DNA from: Psychrobacter ciconiae
Lineage (GTDB): Bacteria; Pseudomonadota; Gammaproteobacteria; Pseudomonadales; Moraxellaceae
Direction: 5' to 3'
DNA length: 64,000 bases
Assembly: GCF_904846055.1 (NCBI RefSeq)
Contig: NZ_CAJGYV010000001.1
Location: forward strand, 1,054,001 to 1,118,000
Shown here piece by piece: positions 36,967 to 48,100 of the stretch. The position numbers and the translations under genes were made by a program. The notes beneath the pieces were generated by a model that was not told the DNA's origin, ran no database searches, and was given only the letters and a program-made list of their open reading frames with translations. Each line of letters starts with the position of its first letter. The first letter of the stretch is position 1.

Positions 36967-37749
36967 ATGCTAGCAAAACGAATTATCCCTTGTCTTGATG
37001 TGGACAATGGCAGAGTGGTCAAAGGCGTTCAATTTGTCGATATCAAAGACGCGGGCGACCCTGTTGAGATTGCCCGACGCTACAATGAGCAAGGCGCGGA
37101 CGAGATTACCTTTTTGGACATTACCGCAACCCACCACGGTCGCGATACCACCTATCACATGGTTGAGCGCATTGCTGAGACAGTATTTGTACCGCTAACC
37201 GTTGGCGGCGGCGTTCGCAAAATTGAAGACATCCGCAATTTGCTAAATGCTGGCGCGGACAAAGTGGCGATTAACTCAGCGGCGGTGTTTACCCCTGAAT
37301 TTGTCGGCGAGGCGGCGCAAAAATTTGGCAACCAATGCATCGTTGCTGCCATTGACGCCAAACGCGTTGATGATGTGATGGTTAATGGCGTATTAACCCC
37401 AAAATGGGAAATTTTCACCCACGGCGGTCGCAAACCCACCGGAATTGATGCCATCGCGTGGTCACAAAAAATGGCGGATTTGGGTGCAGGTGAATTGCTT
37501 GTCACCTCAATGGACGGTGATGGCACACGCCAAGGCTATGATTTGGCATTAATGCGCGCAATCACCAACCGCGTGAGCGTTCCGGTAATTGCTTCAGGCG
37601 GCGTTGGCAATTTGCAGCATTTGGCGGACGGCGTGTTAGAGGGCGGCGCAGATGCGGTGCTTGCGGCAAGTATCTTTCACTTTGGCGAGCACACCATTTT
37701 AGAGGCCAAAGAATTTATGGCAGCCAAAGGAATTCCCATGCGATTTTAA
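36967..37749 (+). CDS. hisF: Imidazole glycerol phosphate synthase, cyclase subunit
   Basis: Closes the imidazole ring in histidine synthesis using ammonia from HisH. The 260 residues form a complete (beta/alpha)8 barrel: [16 protein letters not shown] at the start (catalytic Asp in LDVD), [12 protein letters not shown] in the middle, and [13 protein letters not shown] with the second catalytic Asp (about 183). hisH and hisA are not adjacent. The ATG has a weak ribosome site. Confidence 0.97.
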   Translation: MLAKRIIPCLDVDNGRVVKGVQFVDIKDAGDPVEIARRYNEQGADEITFLDITATHHGRDTTYHMVERIAETVFVPLTVGGGVRKIEDIRNLLNAGADKVAINSAAVFTPEFVGEAAQKFGNQCIVAAIDAKRVDDVMVNGVLTPKWEIFTHGGRKPTGIDAIAWSQKMADLGAGELLVTSMDGDGTRQGYDLALMRAITNRVSVPVIASGGVGNLQHLADGVLEGGADAVLAASIFHFGEHTILEAKEFMAAKGIPMRF

Positions 37750-37867
37750 AAAAAATGTTATGATAGTGCTAACGTATTTGTTTTATTCAAAAAAGCTGAA
37801 TTAACATTAAAAATTGCATTGAATTTACATTGTAAATCATCCAAATCTGATGGCAAAAGGACAAGTT

Positions 37868-38383
37868 ATGACCAATTTACAAGATGAGCGCTCGGCGGTC
37901 ACCCATATCGATGGCGCCCTGCATCAAAACACTGATGCTCGTATCGGCATCGTCGTTGCCCGCTTTAATGGCTTTGTGGTGGAATCTTTAGTTGATGGCG
38001 CGATTGACGCGCTACTTCGCCACGGCGTTTCAGGAAGCAACATTACCGTGATTCGTGTTCCGGGCGCGTTTGAGTTGCCATTGGTCGCTCAGCAAGCGGC
38101 AGAATCTGACCGTTTTGACGCGATTGTGGCACTTGGCGCCATCATCCGTGGCAGCACGCCGCACTTTGATTTTGTGGCAAGCGAGTCGGCAAAAGGCTTA
38201 TCGCGAGTGGCAACCGATTACAACATTCCGGTCACCAATGGCGTATTGACCACTGACAGCATCGAGCAAGCCATTGAGCGCTCAGGAACCAAAGCCGGCA
38301 ACAAAGGCGCGGAAGCGGCGATGGTTGCTCTTGAAATGATTGCGGTATTGTCGCAACTTGATAATGGCGTTGACGACGAATAA
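37868..38383 (+). CDS. ribH: 6,7-dimethyl-8-ribityllumazine synthase
   Basis: The penultimate step of riboflavin synthesis. The start at 37868 is preferred, because AAAGGA lies about 10 nt before it and the frame's earlier ATG (37850) has none. The 171 residues contain [10 protein letters not shown], the VPGAFELPL phosphate loop (about 70-78), [16 protein letters not shown] with the catalytic His, and TNGVLTTD. It heads a ribH-nusB-thiL-pgpA run found in many gammaproteobacteria, though here a terminator separates it from nusB. Some annotators call it ribE. Confidence 0.96.
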   Translation: MTNLQDERSAVTHIDGALHQNTDARIGIVVARFNGFVVESLVDGAIDALLRHGVSGSNITVIRVPGAFELPLVAQQAAESDRFDAIVALGAIIRGSTPHFDFVASESAKGLSRVATDYNIPVTNGVLTTDSIEQAIERSGTKAGNKGAEAAMVALEMIAVLSQLDNGVDDE

Positions 38384-38695
38384 TCGGTAGCTTGCCTGTT
38401 ATTTTGACCAAATTTTTTATTGTATTGCTCATAAATTTACCGCTGTTGTAAAAAATTAGCGGTAAATTTTTTCATTTTTTATTAAAATAACGGCTTTGTT
38501 ATTTTTTAATTTAAAGTCATCACGTTTTGGCGACGTTGTGACAAGGATTTGCCAAATTGGTTTTATTTACCAAAATTGGCAACCCCTTACTATTATTTAA
38601 CATCTTGCGGCAAGTTTTGCTTTATCATAGTTAACATCTTGATATTGCGATTTTAATTTTTCTGATTTTTAAAAACCATTAGGTATCTTTTAGTT
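38384..38695. other. 312-bp spacer between ribH and nusB
   Basis: Contains the hairpin listed below and a second A/T-rich inverted stretch around 38480-38510 (AAAATAACGG to GTTATTTTTT), then an AT-rich leader before nusB. No gene is visible. Confidence 0.4.
38433..38473 (+). terminator. Terminator after ribH
   Basis: AAATTTACCGCT (38433-38444) pairs perfectly with AGCGGTAAATTT (38458-38469), then T's. Confidence 0.82.
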
Positions 38696-39784
38696 ATGAC
38701 TGACCAATTCAATCGCCTACAGCCTGCCTCTACGATTCCGGCAAGTGACGCCGAACAAAGCTTTGATATGAGCGAATCGACGTACAAAACTGGTCACGCC
38801 GCAATGCGAAAGGCGCGCCGTTTTGCCTTGCAAGGCATTTATGAGTGGCTGATGACCGACCACCGTTTTGATAAGGAAGGTCTGCGCGACTGGAAAAGCA
38901 ATGCGCCGCATGATATCGCCGCAAGAACGCGCGCCAATAACGCCATGCATACGGTGCATTTGGGCTATTATCACGAAATGATGCGCGACATTCCAGAGCA
39001 AATCGAGGCGCTTGATGCCCTGATCCGCGAGCAGCTTGACCGCGACTTGACCCAAATTGACGCCGTTGAGCACGCGATTTTATTGATTGGCGCTTACGAG
39101 CTGCAATCGCACCTTGAGATTCCTTATAAAGTGGTTCTTGATGAAGCCATGAAGCTAAACAACCATTTTGGCGCCACCGACGCTCATAAACTCATCAACG
39201 CCGTTCTTGATAAACTTGCCGCAAATCTTCGCTCGGTTGAAGTTGCCGCTGAAAACGATATCAATCCCCGCGCTCAAAAATCCTCAACTACAAAAGCGCA
39301 GCCCAACGCCAAAAACGTCACCATCATCAACAAAAAAACCCTGCTTGCTGAACAAAATCAGCCGCGTGAAGACGTGCCGTCCGACAAACCACGAATCAGC
39401 GCCAACAAAACGGGCATCAAGCGCGAAAGACCCAATCTTGACAATGAAGCCGTAAATTCAACAAGTGATTCGGCAAGCGCTCGCGATAAAAAAGACGACC
39501 GTAGCAATCGCGACTTTAAAAAAGACAAGCCCAAACGCGGCAACTTCAACCGTGATGACTCTAAACGCGGCAGCGCTAACCGCGATGATAAACGCCGCGA
39601 TAAAGACGCCCCAAATCGCGATAAAAAACCGTTTAAAAAATCGCCATCAAATGGTGGTAAGCCGCGCTTTGACAAATCAAAATCAGACAAACCTCGATTT
39701 GATAATTCACGTTCTGACAAGCCGCGCTCTGATAGACCGCGCCGTGATGACAGCAAATCCAACAACGACACTAATAACAGCTAA
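38696..39784 (+). CDS. nusB: Transcription antitermination factor NusB with long charged C-terminal tail
   Basis: NusB binds boxA RNA with NusE/S10 to keep RNA polymerase processive on rRNA operons. Residues about 34-180 are the NusB fold: [13 protein letters not shown], an inserted loop, then [13 protein letters not shown] and [13 protein letters not shown]. The family is about 140-170 residues, but this gene has 362. The extra 180 residues are a Lys/Arg/Asp/Asn-rich, low-complexity tail with repeated units such as KPRFD-x-S-x-SDKPR. The tail is in frame with no stop and ends 3 bp before thiL. It could be an RNA-binding or disordered segment. Confidence 0.93.
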   Translation: MTDQFNRLQPASTIPASDAEQSFDMSESTYKTGHAAMRKARRFALQGIYEWLMTDHRFDKEGLRDWKSNAPHDIAARTRANNAMHTVHLGYYHEMMRDIPEQIEALDALIREQLDRDLTQIDAVEHAILLIGAYELQSHLEIPYKVVLDEAMKLNNHFGATDAHKLINAVLDKLAANLRSVEVAAENDINPRAQKSSTTKAQPNAKNVTIINKKTLLAEQNQPREDVPSDKPRISANKTGIKRERPNLDNEAVNSTSDSASARDKKDDRSNRDFKKDKPKRGNFNRDDSKRGSANRDDKRRDKDAPNRDKKPFKKSPSNGGKPRFDKSKSDKPRFDNSRSDKPRSDRPRRDDSKSNNDTNNS

Positions 39785-39787
39785 GCC

Positions 39788-40804
39788 ATGACTGAATTTG
39801 ACCTTATTGAGCAGATTTTTAACCAAAAGCAAACCCTGCCGCAGCAAACCGATATTCAAAAAGGTATCGGCGATGATGCGGCAGTCACGAGCCTGCCTAT
39901 TGGCGCGCGCTTGGTCAGCTGCATTGATACCCTTGTTCAAGGTCGGCATTTTAGCGCTGATTGGGATGACATTGAGCGCTTAGCTTTTGCCATTGGTTAT
40001 AAATCGGTGGCGGTTAATGTGTCTGACCTTGCCGCAATGGGGGCAGCGCCGCACAGCTTGCTATTAGCGCTTGCGTTGCCTGAACGCTTAGCAAAAACAT
40101 CTTGGTTGAATGAGTTTGCTAAAGGCATTTTTCATGCCTGCAATGCGTTTGATATTGCGCTTATTGGCGGCGACACCACGCGCAGCGATCAGTTGGTCAT
40201 TAGCGTCAGTGCTCAAGGTATTTTGACCAAAGATGCCACGCCGGTTTATCGCTCGGGCGCAAAAGTTGGCGATAAGGTTTACGTTTCAGGAACGCTTGGC
40301 GATGCAAGCTTTGCACTTAAATACCCCAATAGCGACATCGGTAAAGTTTTACGCCATCGCCTTAACATGCCAACGCCGCGCACAGCCTTAGGTCAAAGTT
40401 TGGGCAAAATGGCAACAGGCGCGATGATTGACATCTCAGACGGGCTTTATCAAGATTTAAGCCATATTTGTCAGCAAAGCGGCGTCGATATGGTGATTCA
40501 TTTAGAAAAACTGCCAACAAGCCCTGAGCTTGCAAAAGCTGAGCTTACGGAGCGCTTACGTTGTCAGCTAACCGGCGGTGATGATTATGAATTGGCATTT
40601 ACCTTGCCTGCTCACCTCACTCCGCCTACGGGTAATACCAACGTGAGTTGTATTGGCGAAGTGATTGCTAAGCAAGCTGACACAACGGCAACTCAAGCTT
40701 CGCCATCACAGCCGCAGCTTTGTTATCAAGGCTCAAGGTTATCAAGCCTCAACCCTGAACCGTTTGATAAGTTACCGCCGTTATCAGGATACCAGCATTT
40801 TTAA
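39788..40804 (+). CDS. thiL: Thiamine-monophosphate kinase
   Basis: Makes thiamine diphosphate from the monophosphate with ATP. The 338 residues follow the PurM/ThiL fold: GIGDDAAV (about 25-32), SCIDTLVQGRHF, GYKSVAVNVSDLAAMGA, GGDTTRSDQLVISV and MIDISDGLYQDL. The start is 3 bp after nusB, so the genes are co-transcribed. Confidence 0.95.
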   Translation: MTEFDLIEQIFNQKQTLPQQTDIQKGIGDDAAVTSLPIGARLVSCIDTLVQGRHFSADWDDIERLAFAIGYKSVAVNVSDLAAMGAAPHSLLLALALPERLAKTSWLNEFAKGIFHACNAFDIALIGGDTTRSDQLVISVSAQGILTKDATPVYRSGAKVGDKVYVSGTLGDASFALKYPNSDIGKVLRHRLNMPTPRTALGQSLGKMATGAMIDISDGLYQDLSHICQQSGVDMVIHLEKLPTSPELAKAELTERLRCQLTGGDDYELAFTLPAHLTPPTGNTNVSCIGEVIAKQADTTATQASPSQPQLCYQGSRLSSLNPEPFDKLPPLSGYQHF

Positions 40805-40837
40805 GGTTAAATTAACATAACCGTTGAAGGTCAAACT

Positions 40838-41431
40838 ATGAGCGATGAGCTTTCCAAGCCCGATATCCGGCAAGCCAATGACTGCCCGCCCCTGCCTAAA
40901 AACGCCAGTGCTTTGGATACTGCCGTTTATTGGCTGGCGCTTGGTCTTGGCAGTGGTTTGCCGCGACGTGCTCCTGGGACTTGGGGAACGGTTGGTGGCT
41001 TGATTGCCGGTGTGATCTTGATGAGGCTCGGCTTTGTGCCGTTTTTAATCTTGACGATTTTATCTTGCTTTATTGGCGTTTGGTTTTGTGGTCGGGCATC
41101 CAAGATGATGGGCGTTCACGATGACCCGCACATTGTTTGGGATGAGTGGTCAGGAATTTGGATTACCCTATTGCCATTTTCGTACCTAGGGTTTGCAAAT
41201 GGCTCACTTTTTCAGACTCTAATGGCACCCTCAACCTTTATACCCTTGATTTTGGCTTTTATCCTATTTCGCTTTTTTGATATTCTAAAGCCGCCACCGA
41301 TTGCTTGGGCAGATAAAAAAGTGGCGGGCGGTCTTGGTATTATGCTTGATGACATCATTGCTGGAGTGATGGCAGCAGTCGTTTGGGTTATTATGGTTTA
41401 TGCCGCGGTTCAATGGCTACCCCTTGATTAA
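40838..41431 (+). CDS. pgpA: Phosphatidylglycerophosphatase A
   Basis: Dephosphorylates PGP to phosphatidylglycerol, the precursor used by cardiolipin synthase (a cls gene is also in this window). The 197 residues have the PgpA signature GLPRRAPGTWGT, a conserved HDDPHIVWDEWSG motif and WADKKVAGGLGIMLDD, with three or four hydrophobic helices. It is 33 bp after thiL in the same operon. Confidence 0.94.
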   Translation: MSDELSKPDIRQANDCPPLPKNASALDTAVYWLALGLGSGLPRRAPGTWGTVGGLIAGVILMRLGFVPFLILTILSCFIGVWFCGRASKMMGVHDDPHIVWDEWSGIWITLLPFSYLGFANGSLFQTLMAPSTFIPLILAFILFRFFDILKPPPIAWADKKVAGGLGIMLDDIIAGVMAAVVWVIMVYAAVQWLPLD

Positions 41432-41518
41432 TATTACAAAGCGCTGACAGCAAAGCATTTGTTTAAAATTAAATTTACGTTATAATCTCCCATATTTTGT
41501 TACATTTGTAGGGCTTTT

Positions 41519-42895
41519 ATGAGCGCATCACTTTCTGTCATTATTCTTGCTGCCGGAAAAGGCACGCGAATGCAATCGGCAAAACCTAAAGTATTACAAT
41601 CGCTTGCTGGAAAGCCGCTACTCGGTCACGTTCTTAACACCTGTCAGCAGCTGACGGTGGATGAGACCATTGTGGTGTTTGGTTTTGGCGGCGACCAAGT
41701 CCAAGACCAAATCAGCCGCGATTATAGCGAGCACCGCGTCACTTGGGTGGCTCAGACCGAGCAATTAGGAACGGGTCACGCGGTCAAAATGGCGCTACCA
41801 CATTTACCAAAAGACGGTCAAAGCCTGATTTTATATGGTGATGTGCCGCTAGTAAGCCAAAAAACGTTAACTGAGCTTCAAGCTGCCAACACCAATGGCT
41901 TATCGATGCTGACCTTAACCGTGGACAATCCGTTTGGTCTTGGTCGGATTAAGCGCGATGATAACGGCTTGGTTACCGCCATCGTTGAGCAAAAAGATGC
42001 CAGCGAAAATGAGCTTGCCATTTGCGAGATTAACAGCGGTATTTATTGCGTGGACAACGCGCTGCTGCACAAATACTTGCCAAAGCTTAGCAATGACAAC
42101 GCCCAACAAGAATACTATTTAACCGATATCGTTAAATTGGCGGTTGCCGATGATGTTGTTATTGCCACCATTGAGCCTGAGCATGCTTTTGAAATTGAAG
42201 GCGTCAACAACCGGCAGCAATTAGCGACCCTTGAGCGCTCTTGGCAAGCTAAATTGGTCGAAGACTTACAAGTTGCCGGCGTTCAGTTTGCTGACCCGTC
42301 CCGCGTTGATATTCGCGGTAGTGTCACCGCCGGTCAAGACGTTTTTGTTGATGTTGGCGTGGTCTTTGAAGGTGATTGCAAGCTTGGCGATAACGTTTAT
42401 ATCGAAGCCGGCTGCGTGATTAAACAATCCACCATCGGCAATGCCTGCCATATCAAGCCGTATTGCGTGATTGACAACGCTGACATTGGCGCGGGTGTCG
42501 ATGTGGGACCTTTTGCGCATTTGCGACCTAAGTCACAACTGGCTGACCGCAGTAAAGTCGGCAACTTTGTTGAAGTTAAAAAATCAGTCATCGGCACAGG
42601 CAGTAAAGTTAACCATTTAAGCTATGTTGGTGATGCGGTGGTCGGCGACAACGTTAATATTGGCGCTGGCGTCATCACTTGTAATTATGATGGGGTGAAT
42701 AAGTCACAAACAACGATTGAAGATGATGTGTTTGTAGGCTCTAATTCAAGCTTAGTTGCCCCTGTTACCCTTGGCAGAGGCGCAACCGTGGCGGCAGGAT
42801 CAACCATCACCAAAAATGTCGATGAACAAGCCCTTGCCTTTGGTCGTGCCCGCCAGACTCAAAAAGACCATTGGGAGCGACCCACAAAAAAATAG
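41519..42895 (+). CDS. glmU: Bifunctional GlcN-1-P acetyltransferase / GlcNAc-1-P uridyltransferase
   Basis: Makes UDP-GlcNAc for peptidoglycan and LPS. The 458 residues have an N-terminal pyrophosphorylase with [15 protein letters not shown] (about 10-24), followed by a left-handed beta-helix of hexapeptide repeats from about 250. The acetyltransferase block [10 protein letters not shown] and the late KKDHWERP end are present. A TATAAT at 41481-41486 with TTGTTT 16 bp upstream may be its promoter. glmS, the first enzyme of the same pathway, follows. Confidence 0.97.
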   Translation: MSASLSVIILAAGKGTRMQSAKPKVLQSLAGKPLLGHVLNTCQQLTVDETIVVFGFGGDQVQDQISRDYSEHRVTWVAQTEQLGTGHAVKMALPHLPKDGQSLILYGDVPLVSQKTLTELQAANTNGLSMLTLTVDNPFGLGRIKRDDNGLVTAIVEQKDASENELAICEINSGIYCVDNALLHKYLPKLSNDNAQQEYYLTDIVKLAVADDVVIATIEPEHAFEIEGVNNRQQLATLERSWQAKLVEDLQVAGVQFADPSRVDIRGSVTAGQDVFVDVGVVFEGDCKLGDNVYIEAGCVIKQSTIGNACHIKPYCVIDNADIGAGVDVGPFAHLRPKSQLADRSKVGNFVEVKKSVIGTGSKVNHLSYVGDAVVGDNVNIGAGVITCNYDGVNKSQTTIEDDVFVGSNSSLVAPVTLGRGATVAAGSTITKNVDEQALAFGRARQTQKDHWERPTKK

Positions 42896-42946
42896 GGTTT
42901 GGAAACTCTAAGCTCATTTTTTCAAGCTTTTGACTTATTTTACTTT

Positions 42947-42986
42947 AAGCAGCGCGGCAATCATTGTGGGGCTGCTTAATTATTTT
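42947..42986 (+). terminator. Probable terminator of glmU
   Basis: AAGCAGC (42947-42953) pairs with GCTGCTT (42971-42977), followed by an AT-rich stretch with TTTT. The loop is long (17 nt), so it is only moderately convincing. Confidence 0.5.
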
Positions 42987-43115
42987 AACTTTTTAATTTT
43001 TGTCAGTTTGATTTCAATCATTTTAATTTTAAACACTTTTAATATTCTTATTAAAAGCCCTATTATCACTCTAATTATTAAAACTAGTTTTAATAAATGC
43101 TATTAAGGATTACTC

Positions 43116-44960
43116 ATGTGTGGAATCGTTGGGGCGGTTGCTGAACGCAATATCGCCAATATTTTATTAGAAGGTCTTAAACGTCTTGAATACCGCGGTT
43201 ATGATTCAGCGGGGCTGAGTGTTATTCAAAACGGTGAGTTACGCCGCGAGCGTCAAGTCGGTAAGGTCCAAGCCTTAGTTGATGCGGTGGGCGAAAATCC
43301 TGAGTTTTTTAACGGTCATATCGGCATTGCGCACACGCGCTGGGCAACCCACGGCGAGCCTGCTCAAAAAAACGCCCATCCGCACGTTTCGGGCAAAATT
43401 GCCGTCGTTCATAACGGTATCGTTGAAAACTATAGTGAACTTAAAGACGAGCTGATTGCCAAAGGCTATACGTTCACCTCGCAAACCGATACCGAAGTGG
43501 TTGCCCATTTAATCCATGATTTATATAAGCAAAATCCTGATTTGCTAGAAGCCGTTCGCGCGGTGATTCCAAGACTTCATGGTGCGTTTGCGTTAGGGAT
43601 TATTCACGTCGATTGCCCAGATGAGCTGATTACCGTTCGCTTAGGCTCGCCATTGGTCATTGGTGTTGGCATTGGCGAGAACTTTATTGCCTCAGACCAG
43701 TTGGCGCTACTTCCAGTCACCAACCGTTTTATGTATTTAGAAGAAGGCGACATCGCTAAACTGACCCGTCATGGCATTGAGGTGTTTGCTGATGGTCAAA
43801 AAGTCACCCGCAAAATTCATGAAATCGACGCCAAGCAGCACAACGCCGACAAAGGCGAATTTAAGCATTATATGCTCAAAGAAATCTACGAGCAGCCGGA
43901 CGCCGTCGCCAAAACGCTTGAGATGGGTGTGGATAATGGTAATACTGAGCAGCTTCGCACGGACTTTTTGCAGCGTCATGAAGCCGCGCTTGGCGGCGTT
44001 CGCCATATTCAAGTCATCGCTTGCGGCACCAGTTATCATGCAGGGCTTGTGGCTAAATATTGGTTTGAAAACCTAACGCGCCTGCCTTGCTCGGTGGAAG
44101 TGGCAAGTGAGTTTCGCTACCGCAATCCGGTGGTGATTGATAACTCGCTCGTGATTTGCATTTCGCAATCGGGGGAAACGGCTGATACTTTATCGGCCCT
44201 TCGTGATATCCAAAGCCAATCACCTAAAGGCTTGGTAACTTTGGCGCTTTGTAACGTTGCCACCTCGTCCCTCGTTCGTGAAACTGACATCTTTTTGCCA
44301 ACGCTTGCCGGCCCTGAAATTGGGGTTGCCTCAACCAAAGCCTTTACCACACAATTGGCGGCGCTGATGCTTTTAGTGCTTAAAACTGGGGTAACCCAAG
44401 GGCGAATTAACCAAGATACTTTAACGACACTACTTTCACAAATCCAAGAACTGCCAGGGCAACTTTATGCAAGCTTGCATTTGGACGGCGCGATTCAAGA
44501 AATGAGTGAGCACTTTGAAGATAAAAAAAGCTGCTTGTTTTTAGGTCGCGGTCTCCAGTTCCCAATTGCATTAGAAGGGGCGCTAAAGCTCAAAGAAATC
44601 TCCTATATCCACGCCGAAGGCTATGCGGCAGGCGAGCTGAAGCACGGTCCACTAGCGCTGGTTGATAAAGACATGCCGATTGTGGTGCTTGCGCCAAAAG
44701 ACAGTATGTTTGATAAGCTCAAAGCCAACATGCAAGAAGTTCACGCCCGTCATGGTGAGCTATTTGTATTTGCTAGCGAAAGCAGCCAAATGAGTGCTGA
44801 CGAGCGTACCCACGTGGTCAGTGTTCCTGACGTTTGCGAGACGCTCGCGCCCATCGTTTACAGTATTCCGGTTCAACTGCTTTCTTATCACGTTGCGGTC
44901 TTGCGCGGAACGGATGTGGACCAGCCTAGAAACCTCGCCAAATCAGTGACGGTGGAATAA
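43116..44960 (+). CDS. glmS: Glutamine-fructose-6-phosphate aminotransferase (isomerising)
   Basis: Makes glucosamine-6-phosphate from fructose-6-phosphate and glutamine. The 614 residues start MCGIVGAVA, giving the catalytic Cys2, with HTRWATHGEPA and NGIVENY in the glutaminase domain. Two SIS sugar isomerase domains follow (CGTSYHAG, SQSGETADT, and EGAYAAGELKHGP-like LKHGPLALV). It ends with the family's DQPRNLAKSVTVE. It has its own 220-bp leader without a recognisable glmS ribozyme, which is expected only in Firmicutes. Confidence 0.97.
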   Translation: MCGIVGAVAERNIANILLEGLKRLEYRGYDSAGLSVIQNGELRRERQVGKVQALVDAVGENPEFFNGHIGIAHTRWATHGEPAQKNAHPHVSGKIAVVHNGIVENYSELKDELIAKGYTFTSQTDTEVVAHLIHDLYKQNPDLLEAVRAVIPRLHGAFALGIIHVDCPDELITVRLGSPLVIGVGIGENFIASDQLALLPVTNRFMYLEEGDIAKLTRHGIEVFADGQKVTRKIHEIDAKQHNADKGEFKHYMLKEIYEQPDAVAKTLEMGVDNGNTEQLRTDFLQRHEAALGGVRHIQVIACGTSYHAGLVAKYWFENLTRLPCSVEVASEFRYRNPVVIDNSLVICISQSGETADTLSALRDIQSQSPKGLVTLALCNVATSSLVRETDIFLPTLAGPEIGVASTKAFTTQLAALMLLVLKTGVTQGRINQDTLTTLLSQIQELPGQLYASLHLDGAIQEMSEHFEDKKSCLFLGRGLQFPIALEGALKLKEISYIHAEGYAAGELKHGPLALVDKDMPIVVLAPKDSMFDKLKANMQEVHARHGELFVFASESSQMSADERTHVVSVPDVCETLAPIVYSIPVQLLSYHVAVLRGTDVDQPRNLAKSVTVE

Positions 44961-45106
44961 TATAAGCTGTTGATTTTAAATTATTTTTTCGAGTAATAAG
45001 GATTCATACTAACTTTTTAGGTTATTGATTTATAACAATTTTATATTTCTTTAGCCTGAAAAGTACGTTTTTAGTATGATACTTTATTACTCGCTGACAC
45101 TATTTT

Positions 45107-45140
45107 TAAAAAGCCCTTGTTTTGACGCAAGGGCTTTTTT
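45107..45140. terminator. Bidirectional terminator between glmS and the RND gene
   Basis: AAGCCCTTG (45111-45119) pairs perfectly with CAAGGGCTT (45128-45136), with A's to the left and T's to the right. It serves both convergent units. Confidence 0.88.
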
Positions 45141-45154
45141 ATTACAATAGAATT

Positions 45155-48100
45155 TTAATGCTTATTTTCAGCCTTATGCTTCCCATGCGGCACCAGCCAT
45201 TTGGCAAACCAGTTTGATAAGTCATCCATCAAGGTGTAAATCACTGGAATGACCACAAGACTTAATAGCGTTGAGGTGACCAATCCGCCAAGAACCGCCG
45301 CCGCCATCGGTCGACGAAACGTAGGATCTGCCTCGCCCCAGCCCAAAATCAGCGGCATCATGCCTGCGCCCATTGCAATACTGGTCATAATGATGGGACG
45401 GGCACGCTTTTTACATGAGTCCATAATCGCCTCAAATCGCGGCAAGCCTCGGCGCTGAGCAATCAAGGCGTAATCGACCAGCAAAATTGAGTTTTTGGTG
45501 GCAATCCCCATGAGCATGATGAAGCCAATCATCGAGGGCATCGATAAGCTGCTGCCCGTCAACACAAGCCCTGCAAACGCGCCGCCAATGGACAGCGGCA
45601 ACGCCATCAAAATAGTAAACGGCTGCAATAAACGCCCAAACAGTAAAATTAGCACGCCTAAAATACAGATAATCCCAACTGCCATGGCAATGACAAAGCC
45701 GGTAAATAGCTCTGCCATATTCTCGGCTTGACCTTGTTCAATTAGGTTGATGCTGGCGGGCAGATTTTGCAGGGTTGGCAGCGCTTTTACCGCGCTGACC
45801 AAATCGCCAAGCTCGCCGCCTGATGGCTGAACAGTGATGCTGATGGCGCGCTCACGGTCTAAGCGTTTAATTTGCGCAGGCCCTGTGCCAAAGCTTAAAT
45901 CCGCCACATCGCCGACGCGAACGCCTTGACCTTGTGGTCTGGCACTTGGTACATAAAGTGCCTCTAGCTGATTGATATTTTGCTTGGCAACATCAGGCAG
46001 ACGAACCACAATCGGGATTTGCCGCGAGTCAAGATTGAGCTTGGATAAGCTTTGCTCATAATCGCCAACTGTGGCAATCCGTAGCGTAGTTGCCACATCT
46101 TGAGTGGTCACGCCAAAATCTGCCATCGCAAGTCTATCAGGGGTTACCGAAAGCTCAGGTCTTGGCAGACTCCGGTCACTGGTCACATCCCCTGCTTGCG
46201 GCAGTTTGCGGATTTCGCTCATCAGCTTTTGAACGGTTTGCTCAAGAACGTATGGGTTGCTGCTGGTTAATGAAAAATTATAACCGGTCTCCCCGCCGCT
46301 CGATAATCCCACGGTAAAGCGCGCGCTTGGAACGTCCGCCACAATGGCACTGATTTGCCGCTCGACTTCGGTTTTGGACTCACGCTCACTTCTTGGCGCA
46401 AGGACAATATCCAGCCCCGCGATATTTTTGGATTTGCCGCCGCTGGACTCTGACCCCATTGACGCCTGACCTTCACCAACGGAGGCAAAAATATGGCGAA
46501 CGGCGGGCAGCTCCATAATTTTATCGGTGGCTAGTTGCGTCACCCGTTCAGTATCGGCAAGCTCAACATCGGGCGTTAATTCAATTTCAACGCGAGTCTG
46601 GTCAATGTCATTATCCGGAATAAAAGCGGTCGGCAGTAATTTGACCAAGCTTAATGACGCGACAAACAGCAAAAGCGTTGCCCCAATGGTCAACCAGCGA
46701 TGGCGCAACGTCCAAGCCACCAATTTTAAATAACCCGCCATCACGCGGCTTTGCTTCTCAGCTTGTGGCTTTTCGGGTCGCAAAATATACGCCGCCATCA
46801 TAGGCGTAATCAGGCGCGCGACCAACAATGAGGCAAAAATCGCCATCGCCGCTGTCCAACCAAACTGCCGGAAAAACTGCCCGACAATGCCGCTCATAAA
46901 GGCGGTTGGTAAAAATACCGCAATTAAGGTAAACGTGGTGGCAATCACCGCAAGACCAATTTCGTCCGCCGCTTCCATTGCCGCCTCATACGGCGTTTTC
47001 CCCATTCGCAGATGGCGGATGATGTTTTCAACCTCCACAATCGCATCATCAACCAACACGCCAATAACTAAAGACAGCGCCAACAGTGAGATGATATTTA
47101 AGCTAAAATCAAACAAATACATCCCTAAAAACGTTGGAATAACGGACAACGGCAGCGCCACAGCAGCAACGATGGTGGCGCGGATATTTCGCAAAAACAA
47201 AAACACCACCATCACCGCCAAAATACCGCCTTCAATCAGCATCCGCAGCGACGCTTGGTAGTCTTCGGCGACGGGCGTTGCGCGGTCATAAACCTTTTCG
47301 ATGTTGATTTTAGGCATCTCTTTTTCAAGCTTAGCAAGCTCAATATCAACCAGTTTATTGACCTCAACTTCGCTGGCGCCGCGCGATCGGCTGATGTTAA
47401 AGGCAACGACCGTTTGACCGTCAAGCTTAGCAATGGAGCTTGGGTCGGCTGCGCCATCGGTCACTTGCGCCATTCGCCCAAGCGCTTGTGTTCCGCCCGT
47501 TGGGATGGCGATTTGCAGGTCGTTGAGCTCTCGAGCGCGCTCAACCGCGCCTAACACGCGGATGGTTTGGGTGTTGTTGCCCACTTCCGCTTCCCCGCCT
47601 GAGCTGTCTTGCTGAATGCCGCTGATTTGCTGCGAGAGTTGTGAGATGGGAAATTCAAGACCGCTTAGCGCAATCGGGTCAGCGGCAACAATAATTTGCC
47701 GCTCAAGACCACCGATTCGGCTGATAGCGCCCACGCCTTTAATGTCTGATAAGCGCTTGGTGATGGTGTCATCGACAAACCATGACAAGTCCTCAACGCT
47801 CATATTGTCGCCAGTCACCGAGTAAGTCACCACCGGAAATCCTGAGGTGGAAACCTTGGTGATAATCGGGTCGTTTGCCGCTGCTGGCAAGTCGCCGCGA
47901 ACCTCACCGACTGCGGAGCGAACATCATCAACCGCTTCTTGAATGTCTTTTTCAAGACCAAACTCAGTGACGATGGTCGCCGCCCCCGTTTGCAGGGTAC
48001 TGGTGATGTGCTTAATGCCGGTGATACTGGTTAAGCGGTTTTCAATTTTTTTGGCGACGTCATTTTCAAGCTGCGATGGCGCGGCACCCGGCAAAGTGAC

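Noticed and set aside
39358..39771. A Leu/Arg/Ser-rich ORF antisense to the nusB tail
   Set aside because: It merely mirrors the low-complexity repeat of the sense strand.
43000..43115. A glmS ribozyme upstream of glmS
   Set aside because: No ribozyme core is visible, and the element is restricted to Firmicutes-type leaders.
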